Shown: positions 27,786 through 37,233, counted from the stretch's first letter. The stretch: DNA of 64,000 bases from Candidatus Eisenbacteria bacterium (GCA_026388185.1 JAPLKG010000014.1:124001-188000), one strand, 5' to 3'. Numbers and translations: made by a program. The notes: a model not told the origin generated them from the sequence alone.

Positions 27786-28394
27786 ATGACCCGGCGATTG
27801 GCTTTTTTCGCGCTGACAGGTGTTTGCGTCGCGTTCCTTTTTTTGGCGGGCTGTTCGGAATCAACGAAACCTCGAACGCGAGAGCGTGAGAGCCTCGTTG
27901 CCCGAAACACTCCTGAAAATGTTCTGAAGGATCTGAGGATAATCTACAGCGTCATGGACGATGACGTGAGCACTCCCGAGGACGCTCATTCCCTTGCCCT
28001 CAAGTACAGAGAGCTCTTTCATCCCGATTTCAAGTTTTACTTTGTGCCTGGCGACACCCCACCCGGCTTCCCCATGGGCTGGTGGGGCAGGTTTGATGAA
28101 ACGGCCGCTTTCGACAGCATGATGGTTTACAGGGCGGCCGGGCAACTAACCGACGTGAAACTCAGTTGGAGCCCCGCGGCCCCCGACTCCGACAACAGGG
28201 TAGACCCAGATACTCAGCTTCCTCTTCACCCCGACTGGATGTACATAAACGTAGCCTCTGTCCTTCTCGATCTCGTTGCAGGCCAGTTTACCTATAGAGT
28301 CTCTAACGGCATGGCTGATTTCTGGTTTGCACCCGATCCCGCAGACACCACTTTGTGGGTAATTGCGGAATGGCAGGACCGGCAGGCCCCATAG
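27786..28394 (+). CDS. Lipoprotein, SnoaL/NTF2-like paralogous family
   Basis: Predicted lipoprotein of 202 residues, unknown function. The signal peptide ends in a canonical lipobox, FLAGC, with Cys23. The mature part opens with NTPENVLKDLRIIYSVM, then LALKYRELFHPDFKFYFVPGD, and closes with a Trp-rich strand set (WVIAEWQDRQAP). This layout, a helix followed by a curved sheet, resembles NTF2/SnoaL-like proteins. The same plan (T-P-x-N-V-L after a short linker) is found in the lipoproteins at 63102 and 63844, so it belongs to a family amplified in this genome. Its own promoter lies at 27687-27716. The gene is one of three inserted between the origin and rpmH. Confidence 0.8.
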   Translation: MTRRLAFFALTGVCVAFLFLAGCSESTKPRTRERESLVARNTPENVLKDLRIIYSVMDDDVSTPEDAHSLALKYRELFHPDFKFYFVPGDTPPGFPMGWWGRFDETAAFDSMMVYRAAGQLTDVKLSWSPAAPDSDNRVDPDTQLPLHPDWMYINVASVLLDLVAGQFTYRVSNGMADFWFAPDPADTTLWVIAEWQDRQAP

Positions 28395-28731
28395 AGACCG
28401 GCGCTCGGCGCGAGTAGCGCTTAAGTGCCGACCGGATTACCTGCGCCGCGCCGCCCCGCCCCAGACGTCCCCTTCCCCGACACTTTCGCTCCGGAGAGAG
28501 CCCGTTGTCATTAAAGTCTTGACTCTGACTCCCCGCGTTCCATAGAATCCTCCTGGCTTGGGCTGCGTAACTTGCCGGCGTTGTGAGCGGGTCACTCGCA
28601 GCCTCCGACTTAGCACCGGCTAGGCTCGTGTGCGGCATCGCGCGCAAGATCGCTTCACTGCCCGGCCAAATCTTTTTTCAGAATATTGCTTGCCGTTCCT
28701 GCTCGACGGCAGACGCTACCGGAGGTTTCTC
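28395..28731. other. Intergenic region upstream of rpmH, 337 bases
   Basis: Holds a short GCGCT/AGCGC inverted repeat at 28401-28420, shortly after the lipoprotein stop, as a weak terminator candidate without a T-run. It also holds the rpmH promoter described separately. No gene or recognisable RNA is seen. Confidence 0.4.
28519..28548 (+). promoter_or_regulatory. Sigma70-like promoter for rpmH operon
   Basis: TTGACT (28519-28524), 18 bases, TAGAAT (28543-28548). It would drive rpmH-rnpA-yidD-yidC and perhaps more, with a leader of about 180 bases. Confidence 0.5.
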
Positions 28732-28866
28732 TTGAAAAGAACGTTTCAACCCCACAACAAACCGAGAAAGAAGACGCACGGCTTTCGCAAGAGAATGAGT
28801 ACGTCTCAGGGGAGGAAGGTGCTCAACAGGCGACGGGCGAAAGGCCGAAAGCGCGTCTCCGTCTAG
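28732..28866 (+). CDS. rpmH: 50S ribosomal protein L34
   Basis: Ribosomal protein L34, 44 residues, very basic, with the family sequence [17 protein letters not shown] then [17 protein letters not shown] and a basic tail. The longer frame from 28630 is not real. The start is the TTG at 28732, six bases after CGGAGG, giving the standard L34 N-terminus. It is followed 35 bases later by rnpA, the classic pair. Confidence 0.97.
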   Translation: MKRTFQPHNKPRKKTHGFRKRMSTSQGRKVLNRRRAKGRKRVSV

Positions 28867-28901
28867 CCGTGTCTCCGCCCTGTCTCTAACGAAAAGCCCC
28901 G

Positions 28902-29261
28902 ATGAATAAAGTCAATGAGAGCTTTCCGCGCAAAGAAGGCCTTCGAGGCAAGAAGACCTTTGAGAGGGTTTACAGAAACGGCAAGGTTTATCAAACGCGG
29001 AGCATAGTGCTGTTTTGCCTAAGAGAAGACGTGGAGGGAAGGAAAGCGGCATTCGTCACAAGCAAGAAGCTGGGCAAGGCGGTCGCTCGGAATCGAATAC
29101 GCAGACGATTTCGCGAGGCGTACAGAAGAATGAAGGTCGGCCTACCGGACAACGTATATCTTATCTTTGTGGGCCGCAAGGGAATAGGAGAGTTGGAATG
29201 GGATAACCTGTTGGCCGAAATGGCAGCCATCCTTGGGAAAGCCGGCCTCAGGTCATCGTAG
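28902..29261 (+). CDS. rnpA: Ribonuclease P protein component
   Basis: Protein subunit of RNase P, 119 residues, which helps the catalytic RNA to cut the 5' leader from pre-tRNAs. The RNase P protein signature is clear: TSKKLGKAVARNRIRRRFRE, followed by AYRRMK. The opening LRGKKTFERVYRNGK and the strand YLIFVGRKGI are typical. It lies between rpmH and yidD (33-base gap), as in most bacteria. Confidence 0.96.
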   Translation: MNKVNESFPRKEGLRGKKTFERVYRNGKVYQTRSIVLFCLREDVEGRKAAFVTSKKLGKAVARNRIRRRFREAYRRMKVGLPDNVYLIFVGRKGIGELEWDNLLAEMAAILGKAGLRSS

Positions 29262-29294
29262 ATTGGTGACTCGAAGCTCTCTGTCTGGGGAATC

Positions 29295-29504
29295 GTGAAA
29301 CAAAGTATCTTGTTGCTTCTTAGAGGATATAGGGTCCTTATCTCGCCAATCTTTCCTCCTAGTTGCAGGTTCTATCCTAGCTGTTCAGATTACACGTCTC
29401 AAGCCGTGAGCAAGTACGGCGCCGGCAAGGGAGTCTGGTTGGGACTCAAGCGACTCCTGAGGTGTCACCCATTTGACCCGGGCGGCATCGACGAACTAAA
29501 CTAG
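29295..29504 (+). CDS. yidD: Membrane protein insertion efficiency factor YidD
   Basis: Small membrane-associated protein, 69 residues, thought to help YidC-dependent insertion. The family core is present: RGYRVLISPIFPPSCRFYPS then CSDYTSQAVSKYG, and the ending RCHPFDPGGIDELN. Start is GTG after GGGG. Located between rnpA and yidC. Confidence 0.95.
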   Translation: MKQSILLLLRGYRVLISPIFPPSCRFYPSCSDYTSQAVSKYGAGKGVWLGLKRLLRCHPFDPGGIDELN

Positions 29505-29537
29505 CCCGCATCTTACGAGAAAGAAGAGGTTCATCGG

Positions 29538-31325
29538 ATGGACAGAAGAACACTTCTCGCGCTGGCTCTCACAGCAATGGCAGTCATGATATTTCAGGTA
29601 CTGTACTTTGCGCCAGCCGAGAAAGCGGCCTACGCAAAGAAGCAAAAGGCGCTTCTGGCCCAGCGAGCTGCAGACTCGCTCGGAATGGGAGCGAGTGAAG
29701 TTTCGGATACGACTGCGATTGGGATCTCGAGTTCGATTGGTGCCGGCGCAGGAATTCCCAACGGTAACATCGCCGCGGAGGCACAGGGCCAAGTGCCGGT
29801 ATCCGGCGCCCTTCCCGCCGGTGGCTTCGTGAACGTAGCGGGCGCGACCCTGCAAGACATAACGGTTGAAACGGATCTCTACGAGGCCACGTTTAGCTCG
29901 CGAGGCGGCACGCTTACTGCGATGAAGCTCAAGCGATTCGTCGCCGGGAAGGATGGCGAACCGGTCAACCTCGTGCGCGACCCCGAGAAGGGTGAAATCG
30001 GGCTCGTGCTTAAGTCTCAGAAGGGACAGCTCGATCTCAGTTCGACGGTTTTCTCGGTGAGCGACAGCCTGGATGCCAAGACCGGCAGGATAAGAAGACT
30101 TACTTTTCTTGCGGTTGACGACGCAGGGGCGTCGGTCAGAAAGACGTTCATTTTCAAGGATGGCAGCTACGTAGTGGGTCTCGAAATAGAGCTGCGCGGA
30201 ATCTCCTCTCAGCAAGAGAAACTCGAGTGCCTGGTCGGCTGGCGCGGAGGACTTTCTCTCACGGAAACAAACATGAAAGAGGAGCTTCGTAGCCTTGCCA
30301 CGGTCTCTCTCCTCGGTACCGAGATGTTCCGGGACGACATCGGTTCCTTCAAGAAAGTCGCGCTCAAGGAGCACTCCGGCAGCGTCAGATGGACCGCCGT
30401 CAGAAGCAGGTATTTCATTGCCGCGTTCATACCCCCGGAGGGGACGGTCTCCACGGTCCTGAGTTTTGGCGATCCACAGAAGGATCTCTCCGGTGCGTTA
30501 CTTGCGATTCCCCTCTCTGCAAGCGGAGTGACGCAGACCGCTCTCACGCTTTACCTTGGACCACTTGATTTGTGGAAAGTCAAGGCGCTGGGCGTGGGGC
30601 TTGACCGCACCGTCAACTTGGGCTGGAACTGGATAAGACCCGTCAGCCAGAGCATTCTCTGGTTCCTCGTCGAGTCTCACAAATTGCTTCCCAACTACGG
30701 CCTGGTTATTATCCTCCTCTCGGCGTTGACGAAGATTCTTTTCTATCCGCTCACGAGAAGCAGCACGAAGTCGATGCGAGAAATGCAGAAGCTACAGCCT
30801 GAAATCCAGAAGCTGCGGGAGAAGTTAAAGAAGGATCCCCAGAAGCTCAACAAGGAGGTGATGGGGCTTTACAAGAAGCACAAGGTCAATCCATTGGGCG
30901 GGTGCCTTCCCCTTCTATTGCAGATGCCGGTTTTCATCGCACTCTACAACGTGTTGATGAGCTCGATCGAGATGAGAAGAGCGAATTTTGTGTGGTGGAT
31001 TACCGATCTTTCGTCGGCCGACACCGTAGCAGTCGTAAGTGGAGTGGCAATACACGTGTTGCCACTCATCATGGGCGCGAGCATGTTCTGGCAGCAGAAG
31101 ATGACGCCCACGGACCCGCGGCAGGCGGCGATGACCTATTTCATGCCTGTTTTGATGATCGTTTTCTTTTACAGCCTTCCTTCGGGCCTTGTTCTCTACT
31201 GGACAGCGAACAACTTCATGACGATCGCGCAACAATATATGATGCAAAGAGGTGAAAAGAACAAGCAAGCGCTGGAACTTGTCGCCGATGAGCACGGGGC
31301 GCCGGCAGTCCAGCCCGCCAGTTGA
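29538..31325 (+). CDS. yidC: Membrane protein insertase YidC (Gram-negative type)
   Basis: Inner-membrane insertase, 595 residues, acting alone or with SecYEG. There is an N-terminal anchor helix (residues ~5-25), an Ala/Gly/Ser-rich linker, and a large periplasmic beta-sandwich (about 110-350) starting VETDLYEATFSSRGGTL. The C-terminal five-helix 60KD_IMP domain begins near 370 (LVESHKLLPNYGLVIILLSA). The cytoplasmic hairpin REMQKLQPEIQKLREKLKKD and the motif NPLGGCLPLLLQMPVFIALY are standard. The periplasmic domain is a mark of diderms. The gene is 33 bases after yidD and 137 bases before khpB. Confidence 0.96.
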   Translation: MDRRTLLALALTAMAVMIFQVLYFAPAEKAAYAKKQKALLAQRAADSLGMGASEVSDTTAIGISSSIGAGAGIPNGNIAAEAQGQVPVSGALPAGGFVNVAGATLQDITVETDLYEATFSSRGGTLTAMKLKRFVAGKDGEPVNLVRDPEKGEIGLVLKSQKGQLDLSSTVFSVSDSLDAKTGRIRRLTFLAVDDAGASVRKTFIFKDGSYVVGLEIELRGISSQQEKLECLVGWRGGLSLTETNMKEELRSLATVSLLGTEMFRDDIGSFKKVALKEHSGSVRWTAVRSRYFIAAFIPPEGTVSTVLSFGDPQKDLSGALLAIPLSASGVTQTALTLYLGPLDLWKVKALGVGLDRTVNLGWNWIRPVSQSILWFLVESHKLLPNYGLVIILLSALTKILFYPLTRSSTKSMREMQKLQPEIQKLREKLKKDPQKLNKEVMGLYKKHKVNPLGGCLPLLLQMPVFIALYNVLMSSIEMRRANFVWWITDLSSADTVAVVSGVAIHVLPLIMGASMFWQQKMTPTDPRQAAMTYFMPVLMIVFFYSLPSGLVLYWTANNFMTIAQQYMMQRGEKNKQALELVADEHGAPAVQPAS

Positions 31326-31462
31326 GGGTCTGTTATCCGAGGATTGGAAGTCAATCGAATCTCAATCACGATGGCTGGTTCAACCAGATCCCAATCAGGT
31401 GTGTGACGGCCACATCTGACTCAATACTTTCCCGCTGCCGCCAAGAAAGGGAGTGGATTTTC

Positions 31463-32122
31463 ATGGACGAACATCTGGCCAATTGCATCGAGACAGAAGG
31501 CAAGACAGTGGATGACGCAGTAAAGAACGCAATTTCGAGATTGGGCGTGCAAGACAACGACGTCGAGATAGAAGTGTTGGACGAAGGGAGCCGCGGTGTT
31601 TTCAACATACTGGGCACCAGGCAGGCTCGCGTGCGCGTTCGGCTCAAGACTCCACCCGCGCTGCCCATGGAGCCCGCGGAGGTCGTCAAGGGCCTCATTT
31701 CAATAATGGGGTTCGACGCACCCGTGCATTCCTCCGAGGCTGAGGATGCGACCGTCGTCACGATCGGTTCGACGGGCGCGGACGGTCTTCTTATCGGCAA
31801 GAGGGGCGAGACGCTGGAGTGCCTTCAACACATCGTGAGCAAGATGCTGAACCGTGGCGCCACGGAGGACTGGAAACACGTGGTGGTGGACGTCGGTGAC
31901 TACAGGAAGCGCAGAGAGTCCCAGCTTGTCAAGCTCGCGCGTTCGATGGCCGAGCGCGTGCAGGCAACAAGAGAAGAGTTTGTCACGGAACCCCTTAAAG
32001 CCTCCGAGAGGCGCGTTATCCACGTCACCCTGAAGGACAGCCCGACCGTCAAGTCCTTTGCAGTCGGCGAGGGCCTTGTGAAGCGAGTGGTGATTGCAGT
32101 GAAGGAAGCCGGCCAAACCTGA
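31463..32122 (+). CDS. khpB: RNA-binding protein KhpB/Jag
   Basis: Cytoplasmic RNA-binding protein, 219 residues, of the Jag/KhpB/EloR family. Three domains are seen: Jag-N (GKTVDDAVKNAISRLGVQDN, DEGSRGVFNILG), a KH domain with the loop IGKRGETLECLQHIVSKM, and an R3H domain with EPLKASERRVIHVTLKD as the closing Arg-x3-His motif. The frame opens at 31322, overlapping yidC, but the Jag-N domain starts at the ATG at 31463, which has GGGAG 9 bases upstream. Placed between yidC and mnmE, as usual. The partner KhpA is not in the window. Confidence 0.93.
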   Translation: MDEHLANCIETEGKTVDDAVKNAISRLGVQDNDVEIEVLDEGSRGVFNILGTRQARVRVRLKTPPALPMEPAEVVKGLISIMGFDAPVHSSEAEDATVVTIGSTGADGLLIGKRGETLECLQHIVSKMLNRGATEDWKHVVVDVGDYRKRRESQLVKLARSMAERVQATREEFVTEPLKASERRVIHVTLKDSPTVKSFAVGEGLVKRVVIAVKEAGQT

Positions 32123-32302
32123 TTCACACACTCGATCGCTCCGCCGGAGCGAACCCCCAGATCGCTGACTTCGACCGACGGGTGATGGGTCTCTCTTTTG
32201 TGTCGCCTACTTGATTCTCAACGACCTTTCATTAGGGTGTGTCCCGTCTTGCGTTCGGAGGGCCTGCCAGGTTTCCCGGCGAGCGTTACAGGAGGATATG
32301 GG

Positions 32303-33742
32303 TTGGCCTCGGACACCATTGCCGCAATCTCGACTGCTCCGGGGCGAGGGGCCATTGCCGTAGTGCGCTTGAGCGGCCCGGAATCGGTGGAAATCGTAGA
32401 CAACCTGTTCCGGGGAAAAGAAACGCTCGCCCGAACGCGGTCACATTCTGTGAGACACGGCAGACTGATTGATCGCGGCGGAAGGCCGCTTGACGACGTT
32501 CTCATCACCGTCATGAGGGCGCCGGACACCTACACCGGCGAGGACGTGGTTGAGATCAATTGCCACGGCGGGATGCTCGTGAGCCAGCTCGTGCTTCAGG
32601 CTCTCGTCGAGGCCGGGTGCAGGCTGGCCGAGCCAGGGGAATTCACTAGAAGAGCTTTTCTCAACGACAGAATCGATCTTGCTCAGGCCGAAGCCGTGGC
32701 CGAGATCGTCGCAGCCAAGACCAGAAAGGCGGCGGAGCGAGCGCTGAGGCAGCTTGAGGGAGGGCTTTCGGAGCGCATACGCGCCGTCAAGACCTCAGTC
32801 GTGGGAGTTCTTGCAGAGCTGGAAGCAAGGATAGATTTTCCGGAGGACGTTACCGAGAGTCTGGAACTCGATGTTCTCTGTGCGACACTGAATGAATGCG
32901 CGCGTTCGCTCGAAGAGATCGTCTCGGAAAGAGCTAGTCATACTCTCCTAAGCGAGGGCGTCAGAATACCAATTGTCGGCAAATCAAACGTGGGTAAGTC
33001 CAGTCTGTTCAATGCAATAGTGGGTCGCCCGAGAGTAATAGTTTCGTCTCTCCCAGGCACCACACGTGACACCGTCGAAGAAGAAATAGAACTTGAGGGC
33101 GTACCAGTCAGGCTTGTCGACACCGCCGGCCTGAGAAGCGCCTCGGAGGTAATCGAGGAAGAAGGGGTGCGAAGAACCATGGAAGAGCTTCGCCTCGCCG
33201 ATCTTGTCATTCTTGTCGTCGATGCCTCTGCCGGACCCAACGTGCCTTGCGCATACTCGGACGACGTCGAGATCCTGACATTGATCGGCGAAACACCTTG
33301 CTTGATTGTCGTGAACAAGATCGATCTGGCTTCTCCCGCAGCAGCTCACTCCGCTCTCGAAGCTCATGCGCGCGAAGCGCGTTCACGCCTCGCTTCCCCG
33401 AGCGAAACCTCTCCGCGGATACAACGGTCCGAGGTCGTCGACGTGTCAGCTATTGAAGGGACAGGAATTTCTCGGCTCAGAGACACTCTTGCGTCACGAC
33501 TCACTGCGACCGGTGTTGATTTTAGTGATGCTGCATGCGCAAGCCAGCGACACGTCGATTTGCTGCGGTCAGCGATGGAGAACATACAGCGTGCAAGGCG
33601 CGCGCTTGAGCCCGAGACGTCCGATGAGCTTGTAGCGTTTGAACTCAGAGAAGCCGCCCAGGAATTGGGCTCGATCACGGGCGAGCGGATCGGCCCGGAC
33701 ATACTCGACAGCATCTTTTCGAGGTTCTGCGTAGGAAAATAG
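32303..33742 (+). CDS. mnmE: tRNA modification GTPase MnmE
   Basis: GTPase of 479 residues that, with MnmG, puts the carboxymethylaminomethyl group on U34 of certain tRNAs. Seen: the N-terminal folate-binding domain start DTIAAISTAPGRGAIAVVRL, the G domain with P-loop GKSNVGKSSLFNAI, the K-loop GTTRDTVEEE, DTAGLR and NKID, and the C-terminal catalytic FCVGK. The frame is open from 32198, but the TTG at 32303 with AGGAGG 7 bases upstream gives the standard N-terminus. It is followed by mnmG after 60 bases. Confidence 0.96.
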   Translation: MASDTIAAISTAPGRGAIAVVRLSGPESVEIVDNLFRGKETLARTRSHSVRHGRLIDRGGRPLDDVLITVMRAPDTYTGEDVVEINCHGGMLVSQLVLQALVEAGCRLAEPGEFTRRAFLNDRIDLAQAEAVAEIVAAKTRKAAERALRQLEGGLSERIRAVKTSVVGVLAELEARIDFPEDVTESLELDVLCATLNECARSLEEIVSERASHTLLSEGVRIPIVGKSNVGKSSLFNAIVGRPRVIVSSLPGTTRDTVEEEIELEGVPVRLVDTAGLRSASEVIEEEGVRRTMEELRLADLVILVVDASAGPNVPCAYSDDVEILTLIGETPCLIVVNKIDLASPAAAHSALEAHAREARSRLASPSETSPRIQRSEVVDVSAIEGTGISRLRDTLASRLTATGVDFSDAACASQRHVDLLRSAMENIQRARRALEPETSDELVAFELREAAQELGSITGERIGPDILDSIFSRFCVGK

Positions 33743-33802
33743 TGAGGAGCCGCTCGAACGCGCGTTTGGAAACCTGAACGCCCGCCCGGAGAATGGATAG
33801 CC

Positions 33803-35776
33803 ATGTCTTGTCCCGCCGGCGCAATGAGATACGACGTTGTTGTTGTGGGTGCCGGCCACGCTGGATGCGAGGCCGCTCTTGCAGCATCGCGCATGGGATT
33901 CAGCACCCTTCTTTTGACTCTGAATCTCGACAGCGTCGCGCAAATGTCTTGTAACCCTGCGATCGGCGGCCTGGCGAAAGGTCACCTCGTGAGAGAGATC
34001 GATGCCATGGGCGGCGAGATGGGCAAGGTCATCGACCTCACAGGAATCCAATTTCGCATGCTCAACACGGGGAGGGGGCGAGCCGTCCAGGCCATCCGGG
34101 CACAGGCCGACAAGAAGGCCTATCAGCATGTCATGCGACGCACGATCGAATCCCAGGAGCGACTCAGGCTCATGCAGGGGAACGTGGTGCGCTTGACACC
34201 GTTGGCTCCGCGTGACGGCCAGAAGAACATTGAGTGTCGCGGGGCCGGAAGAACAACGCCGGCTGACAGAATCGCGGAGCAGTGTTCGTGGCAGCTTGAG
34301 ACCGAGGCCGGCCTTGCCTTTCTCGCGAGGTGTCTCATACTCTCACCAGGCACTTTTCTCAACGGCAGGATTCATGTAGGAACGAGCGCGTTTGAGGGAG
34401 GTAGGGCCGGAGAGCTCTCTGCGCCGCACCTATCCCGGTGCCTGGCGGACCTTGGATTCGAACTCGGTCGCCTCAAGACCGGCACGTCGCCCAGGTTGGC
34501 GCGCAGAAGCATTGATTTCTCTAGGCTTACGCCTCAGCTCGGCGATGTCCCCCCACCCTTCTTTTCATACTCTACCGTGGGGCACAGGGTGGAGCAGGTG
34601 CCCTGCCACATCGCTTGGACGAATCCCAAGACTCACCTGATCCTCCGTGAAAACCTGGATCGTTCGCCTCTGTTCACTGGCAGAATCAAAGGCGTAGGTC
34701 CGAGGTACTGTCCGTCTATTGAAGACAAGGTGGTCAGATTTCCTGCGCGCGAATCGCACCAACTCTTCCTCGAGCCCGAAGGCGTGGATTCGGAGGAGAT
34801 CTACGCGAGCGGCATTTCTACGAGCATGCCGGCCGATGTCCAGGAAGAGTTCGTGCACTCGATCGAGGGTCTTGAGAGAGCGGAGATAATGCGGCCCGGC
34901 TACGCAGTGGAATACGACTTCGTTCCGCCAACATATCTCAAGGCATCGCTTCAGACTCGATCCTACCCCACCCTCTTTCTTGCCGGTCAGATCAATGGGA
35001 CTTCGGGCTACGAGGAAGCTGCGGCGCAGGGATTGATGGCGGGCATAAACGCAGCGCTCCTACTTCGCGGTGAAGAGCCAATCGTGCTGGATCGCGCCGA
35101 AGCCTACGTCGGAGTGCTGATAGACGATCTTGTAACTCGTGGAACGAGCGAACCCTATAGAATGTTTACGTCTCAGGCGGAGTATAGATTGCTTCTCCGA
35201 CATGACAACGCCGACGAGCGGCTCATGCAGTACGGTCACCGGCTGGGCCTCATCAATCAGGCCCAATACTCGAGTTCCTGTGCGAGGATGGAAGAAGTGA
35301 AGTCGGAGCTTGAACGGCTCGAGAAATCCTTTGTCAGTCCTGAGGATGCAGATCGACTTCTGGCATCCGCGAGCGCGCTGCCCGGGGCGGTCGCTGGCAC
35401 GAGTGGCACAGTGTCGATAGGGTCGCTCCTCAGGAGGCCCGAGGTGAACTATGGCCTCTTGGTCAAGCATGGTATGGCGTCTGAGCGGCCAGAGATTGGA
35501 GAGTTGGTCGAGATACGAATCAAGTACGCTGGTTACATCCGTAGGCAGGAAAGAAGCATAGAGCAGTTCAGGAAGCTGGAAAACGTAATGATACCGCAGG
35601 AGCTCTTTTCGGAGGATCTTCGCTCGGTGTCCAAAGAGGCGCGGGAGAGACTTTGCGAGGTCAGGCCCCGCTCTATCGGCCAGGCGTCGCGGCTCCCAGG
35701 GGTTTCCCCGTCCGACATTTCCGCACTGCTGATTTATCTCAAGAGGGCTTCGGCCCGGAATTCTGGCAAGACATGA
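33803..35776 (+). CDS. mnmG: tRNA uridine-5-carboxymethylaminomethyl modification enzyme MnmG
   Basis: FAD-dependent partner of MnmE, 657 residues. The dinucleotide-binding motif VVVVGAGHAGCEAALAASRMG stands at the N-terminus. The MnmG signatures CNPAIGGLAKGHLVREIDAM, LNTGRGRAVQAIRAQADK and GTSGYEEAAAQGLMAGINAA are present, and the C-terminal helical MnmE-binding domain ends near ALLIYLKR. An insertion (~residues 138-170, around ECRGAGRTTPADRIAEQC) makes it a little longer than the common ~620 residues. Start is ATG with GGAGAA 9 bases before. Next gene is rsmG. Confidence 0.96.
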   Translation: MSCPAGAMRYDVVVVGAGHAGCEAALAASRMGFSTLLLTLNLDSVAQMSCNPAIGGLAKGHLVREIDAMGGEMGKVIDLTGIQFRMLNTGRGRAVQAIRAQADKKAYQHVMRRTIESQERLRLMQGNVVRLTPLAPRDGQKNIECRGAGRTTPADRIAEQCSWQLETEAGLAFLARCLILSPGTFLNGRIHVGTSAFEGGRAGELSAPHLSRCLADLGFELGRLKTGTSPRLARRSIDFSRLTPQLGDVPPPFFSYSTVGHRVEQVPCHIAWTNPKTHLILRENLDRSPLFTGRIKGVGPRYCPSIEDKVVRFPARESHQLFLEPEGVDSEEIYASGISTSMPADVQEEFVHSIEGLERAEIMRPGYAVEYDFVPPTYLKASLQTRSYPTLFLAGQINGTSGYEEAAAQGLMAGINAALLLRGEEPIVLDRAEAYVGVLIDDLVTRGTSEPYRMFTSQAEYRLLLRHDNADERLMQYGHRLGLINQAQYSSSCARMEEVKSELERLEKSFVSPEDADRLLASASALPGAVAGTSGTVSIGSLLRRPEVNYGLLVKHGMASERPEIGELVEIRIKYAGYIRRQERSIEQFRKLENVMIPQELFSEDLRSVSKEARERLCEVRPRSIGQASRLPGVSPSDISALLIYLKRASARNSGKT

Positions 35777-35851
35777 TGAGTGGTCGCGTGTTGCGTGCTG
35801 GCGATTTTCGTTGTGAGGACTGCAATTAGTGCGTGAGCCCGGAGTAAGGAA

Positions 35852-36541
35852 TTGAGCAGGAATCCGTCAGTTTTTGGAGATGACGAGCTGAGAATGCTGA
35901 GGGAGATCTCGAGAGTCATCGACGTTCCCGTGCCTCCCTCTTTCAGGCACTCGTCCGAGACTTTTCTTGCTGAACTCGTCAAGTGGAATAGGAGGATCAA
36001 TCTAATTTCTGCCCGAGACGAAGACCGAGTCGTCGAACGACACCTGCTGGATAGCCTCTGTCTACTCTCCGTTGAGCGAGACCTGTCAGGAAAGAAGCTG
36101 CTGGATGTCGGATCCGGAGCCGGGTTCCCCGGCGTTGTACTGGCTATGTGGGAGCCGAATTGCCAGGCCGTGCTAGTTGAGAGCAAGAGCAAGAAGGTCG
36201 CCTTCCTCAATGCGGTCCGACGGCGACTCGCGCTAGACAATGTCCGGGTAGTCCATTCAAGGGTCGAGAGATTATGCGAGGGCAAGGAGATTCCGTGGCC
36301 GGTCGATCTGGTTGTATCCAGGGGGGTTGGGGGCGTTGTTGCCCTGGCGGCTTCGTTGGGTGACATACTGGCCGAGCGTGGCTCCTTCGTTCTATACAAG
36401 GGGGCTGGGGCCGCGGATGAACTGAGGACGAGCAAGACCGACGTAGAACTTAACGACCTTGGATTTGAGGTGGAAACCGTGAAGCCCGCCTGGCAGAAGC
36501 TTACCACTCTTGTTGTCTTGAAGAAAACACGCCACCAGTAA
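35852..36541 (+). CDS. rsmG: 16S rRNA (guanine527-N7)-methyltransferase RsmG
   Basis: SAM-dependent methyltransferase (GidB), 229 residues, acting on G527 of 16S rRNA. Seen: LVKWNRRINLISARDED, ERHLLDSLCLL, the SAM-binding loop LLDVGSGAGFPGVVLAM, VESKSKKVAFLNAV and the motif VVSRGVGG (usually SRA). Start is TTG at 35852 with GGAG 7 bases upstream. It is the last gene of the mnmE-mnmG-rsmG run; the parS region follows at once. Confidence 0.94.
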   Translation: MSRNPSVFGDDELRMLREISRVIDVPVPPSFRHSSETFLAELVKWNRRINLISARDEDRVVERHLLDSLCLLSVERDLSGKKLLDVGSGAGFPGVVLAMWEPNCQAVLVESKSKKVAFLNAVRRRLALDNVRVVHSRVERLCEGKEIPWPVDLVVSRGVGGVVALAASLGDILAERGSFVLYKGAGAADELRTSKTDVELNDLGFEVETVKPAWQKLTTLVVLKKTRHQ

Positions 36542-36571
36542 GCAGTCGACCTTTGTGCCCCACATTTCAAA

Positions 36572-36587
36572 CGTTTCACGTGAAACA
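36572..36587. promoter_or_regulatory. parS: parS site 1
   Basis: CGTTTCACGTGAAACA: 15 of 16 bases of the ParB-binding consensus TGTTTCACGTGAAACA. Confidence 0.93.
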
Positions 36588-36651
36588 TTCAGGATGCTTC
36601 GAGTCTCCGAATCGGGTGCACGACTAATACCGGCAATTTCCGGTGCTTGGA

Positions 36652-36667
36652 TGTTTCACGTGAAACA
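36652..36667. promoter_or_regulatory. parS: parS site 2
   Basis: TGTTTCACGTGAAACA: perfect 16-base palindrome. It starts exactly 80 bases after site 1. Confidence 0.96.
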
Positions 36668-36740
36668 CTCGGGGCCAAGCGCCGCGCTCCTCGAACCCTG
36701 GCGAGCCACGTGCCAGGAGAGCAATCGGACTGGCGTCGAA

Positions 36741-36756
36741 TGTTCCACGTGAAACA
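36741..36756. promoter_or_regulatory. parS: parS site 3
   Basis: TGTTCCACGTGAAACA: one mismatch to consensus, 89 bases after site 2. Confidence 0.92.
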
Positions 36757-36995
36757 ATGCCGCGCAGTCGGGATCGCGCACCCTAGATGCGCGTCTGCGA
36801 CCCAGGGGGTACAACGCGATTCAAAGCGAGAACTCGAGCCGTACGCACTGGGTTCGACCATCCGCATGGCTTCCCCGATGCTGTGTGGGGTGAGGGGCGA
36901 TTCGAGGCGGCAAGCCGAGCTGCAACGTATTGCCCCGGTCGCAAGTCCTGGCCACAAGGCCAGTGGACAATCCGCAGCCCTGGCATCCTTTTCCG

Positions 36996-37023
36996 TTGAC
37001 ACGCGTCTGGTTCATGATATTCT
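36996..37023 (+). promoter_or_regulatory. Possible sigma70-like promoter upstream of parAB
   Basis: TTGACA (36996-37001), 16 bases, TATTCT (37018-37023). It could drive parA with a leader of about 460 bases that includes parS sites 4 and 5. The short spacer and long leader keep confidence low. Confidence 0.35.
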
Positions 37024-37233
37024 TAACCCAACTCGTTTCCGCGCTTGGCGTCCGTCCCTGGCGACGGAGTGCGGCTTGAGTCTTTCTATCTTGATGTCGT
37101 GTTCCAGGTTGAATGGGTCGGTGAGGATGGTTGAGAGAGAGCGTCGCGGTTACGGCTGTACGGGGCTGACGGAGGCGAGGCTTAGAAGAGATTCTCAAGT
37201 GACTCTCTAGAATCGTGCTGGCACAAAAAGGGA

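Noticed and set aside
36647-37210. 187-aa frame encoding MFHVKQ-like pieces in the parS region
   Set aside because: The MFHVK and VSRET motifs are translations of parS; the rest has no family pattern and no good SD.
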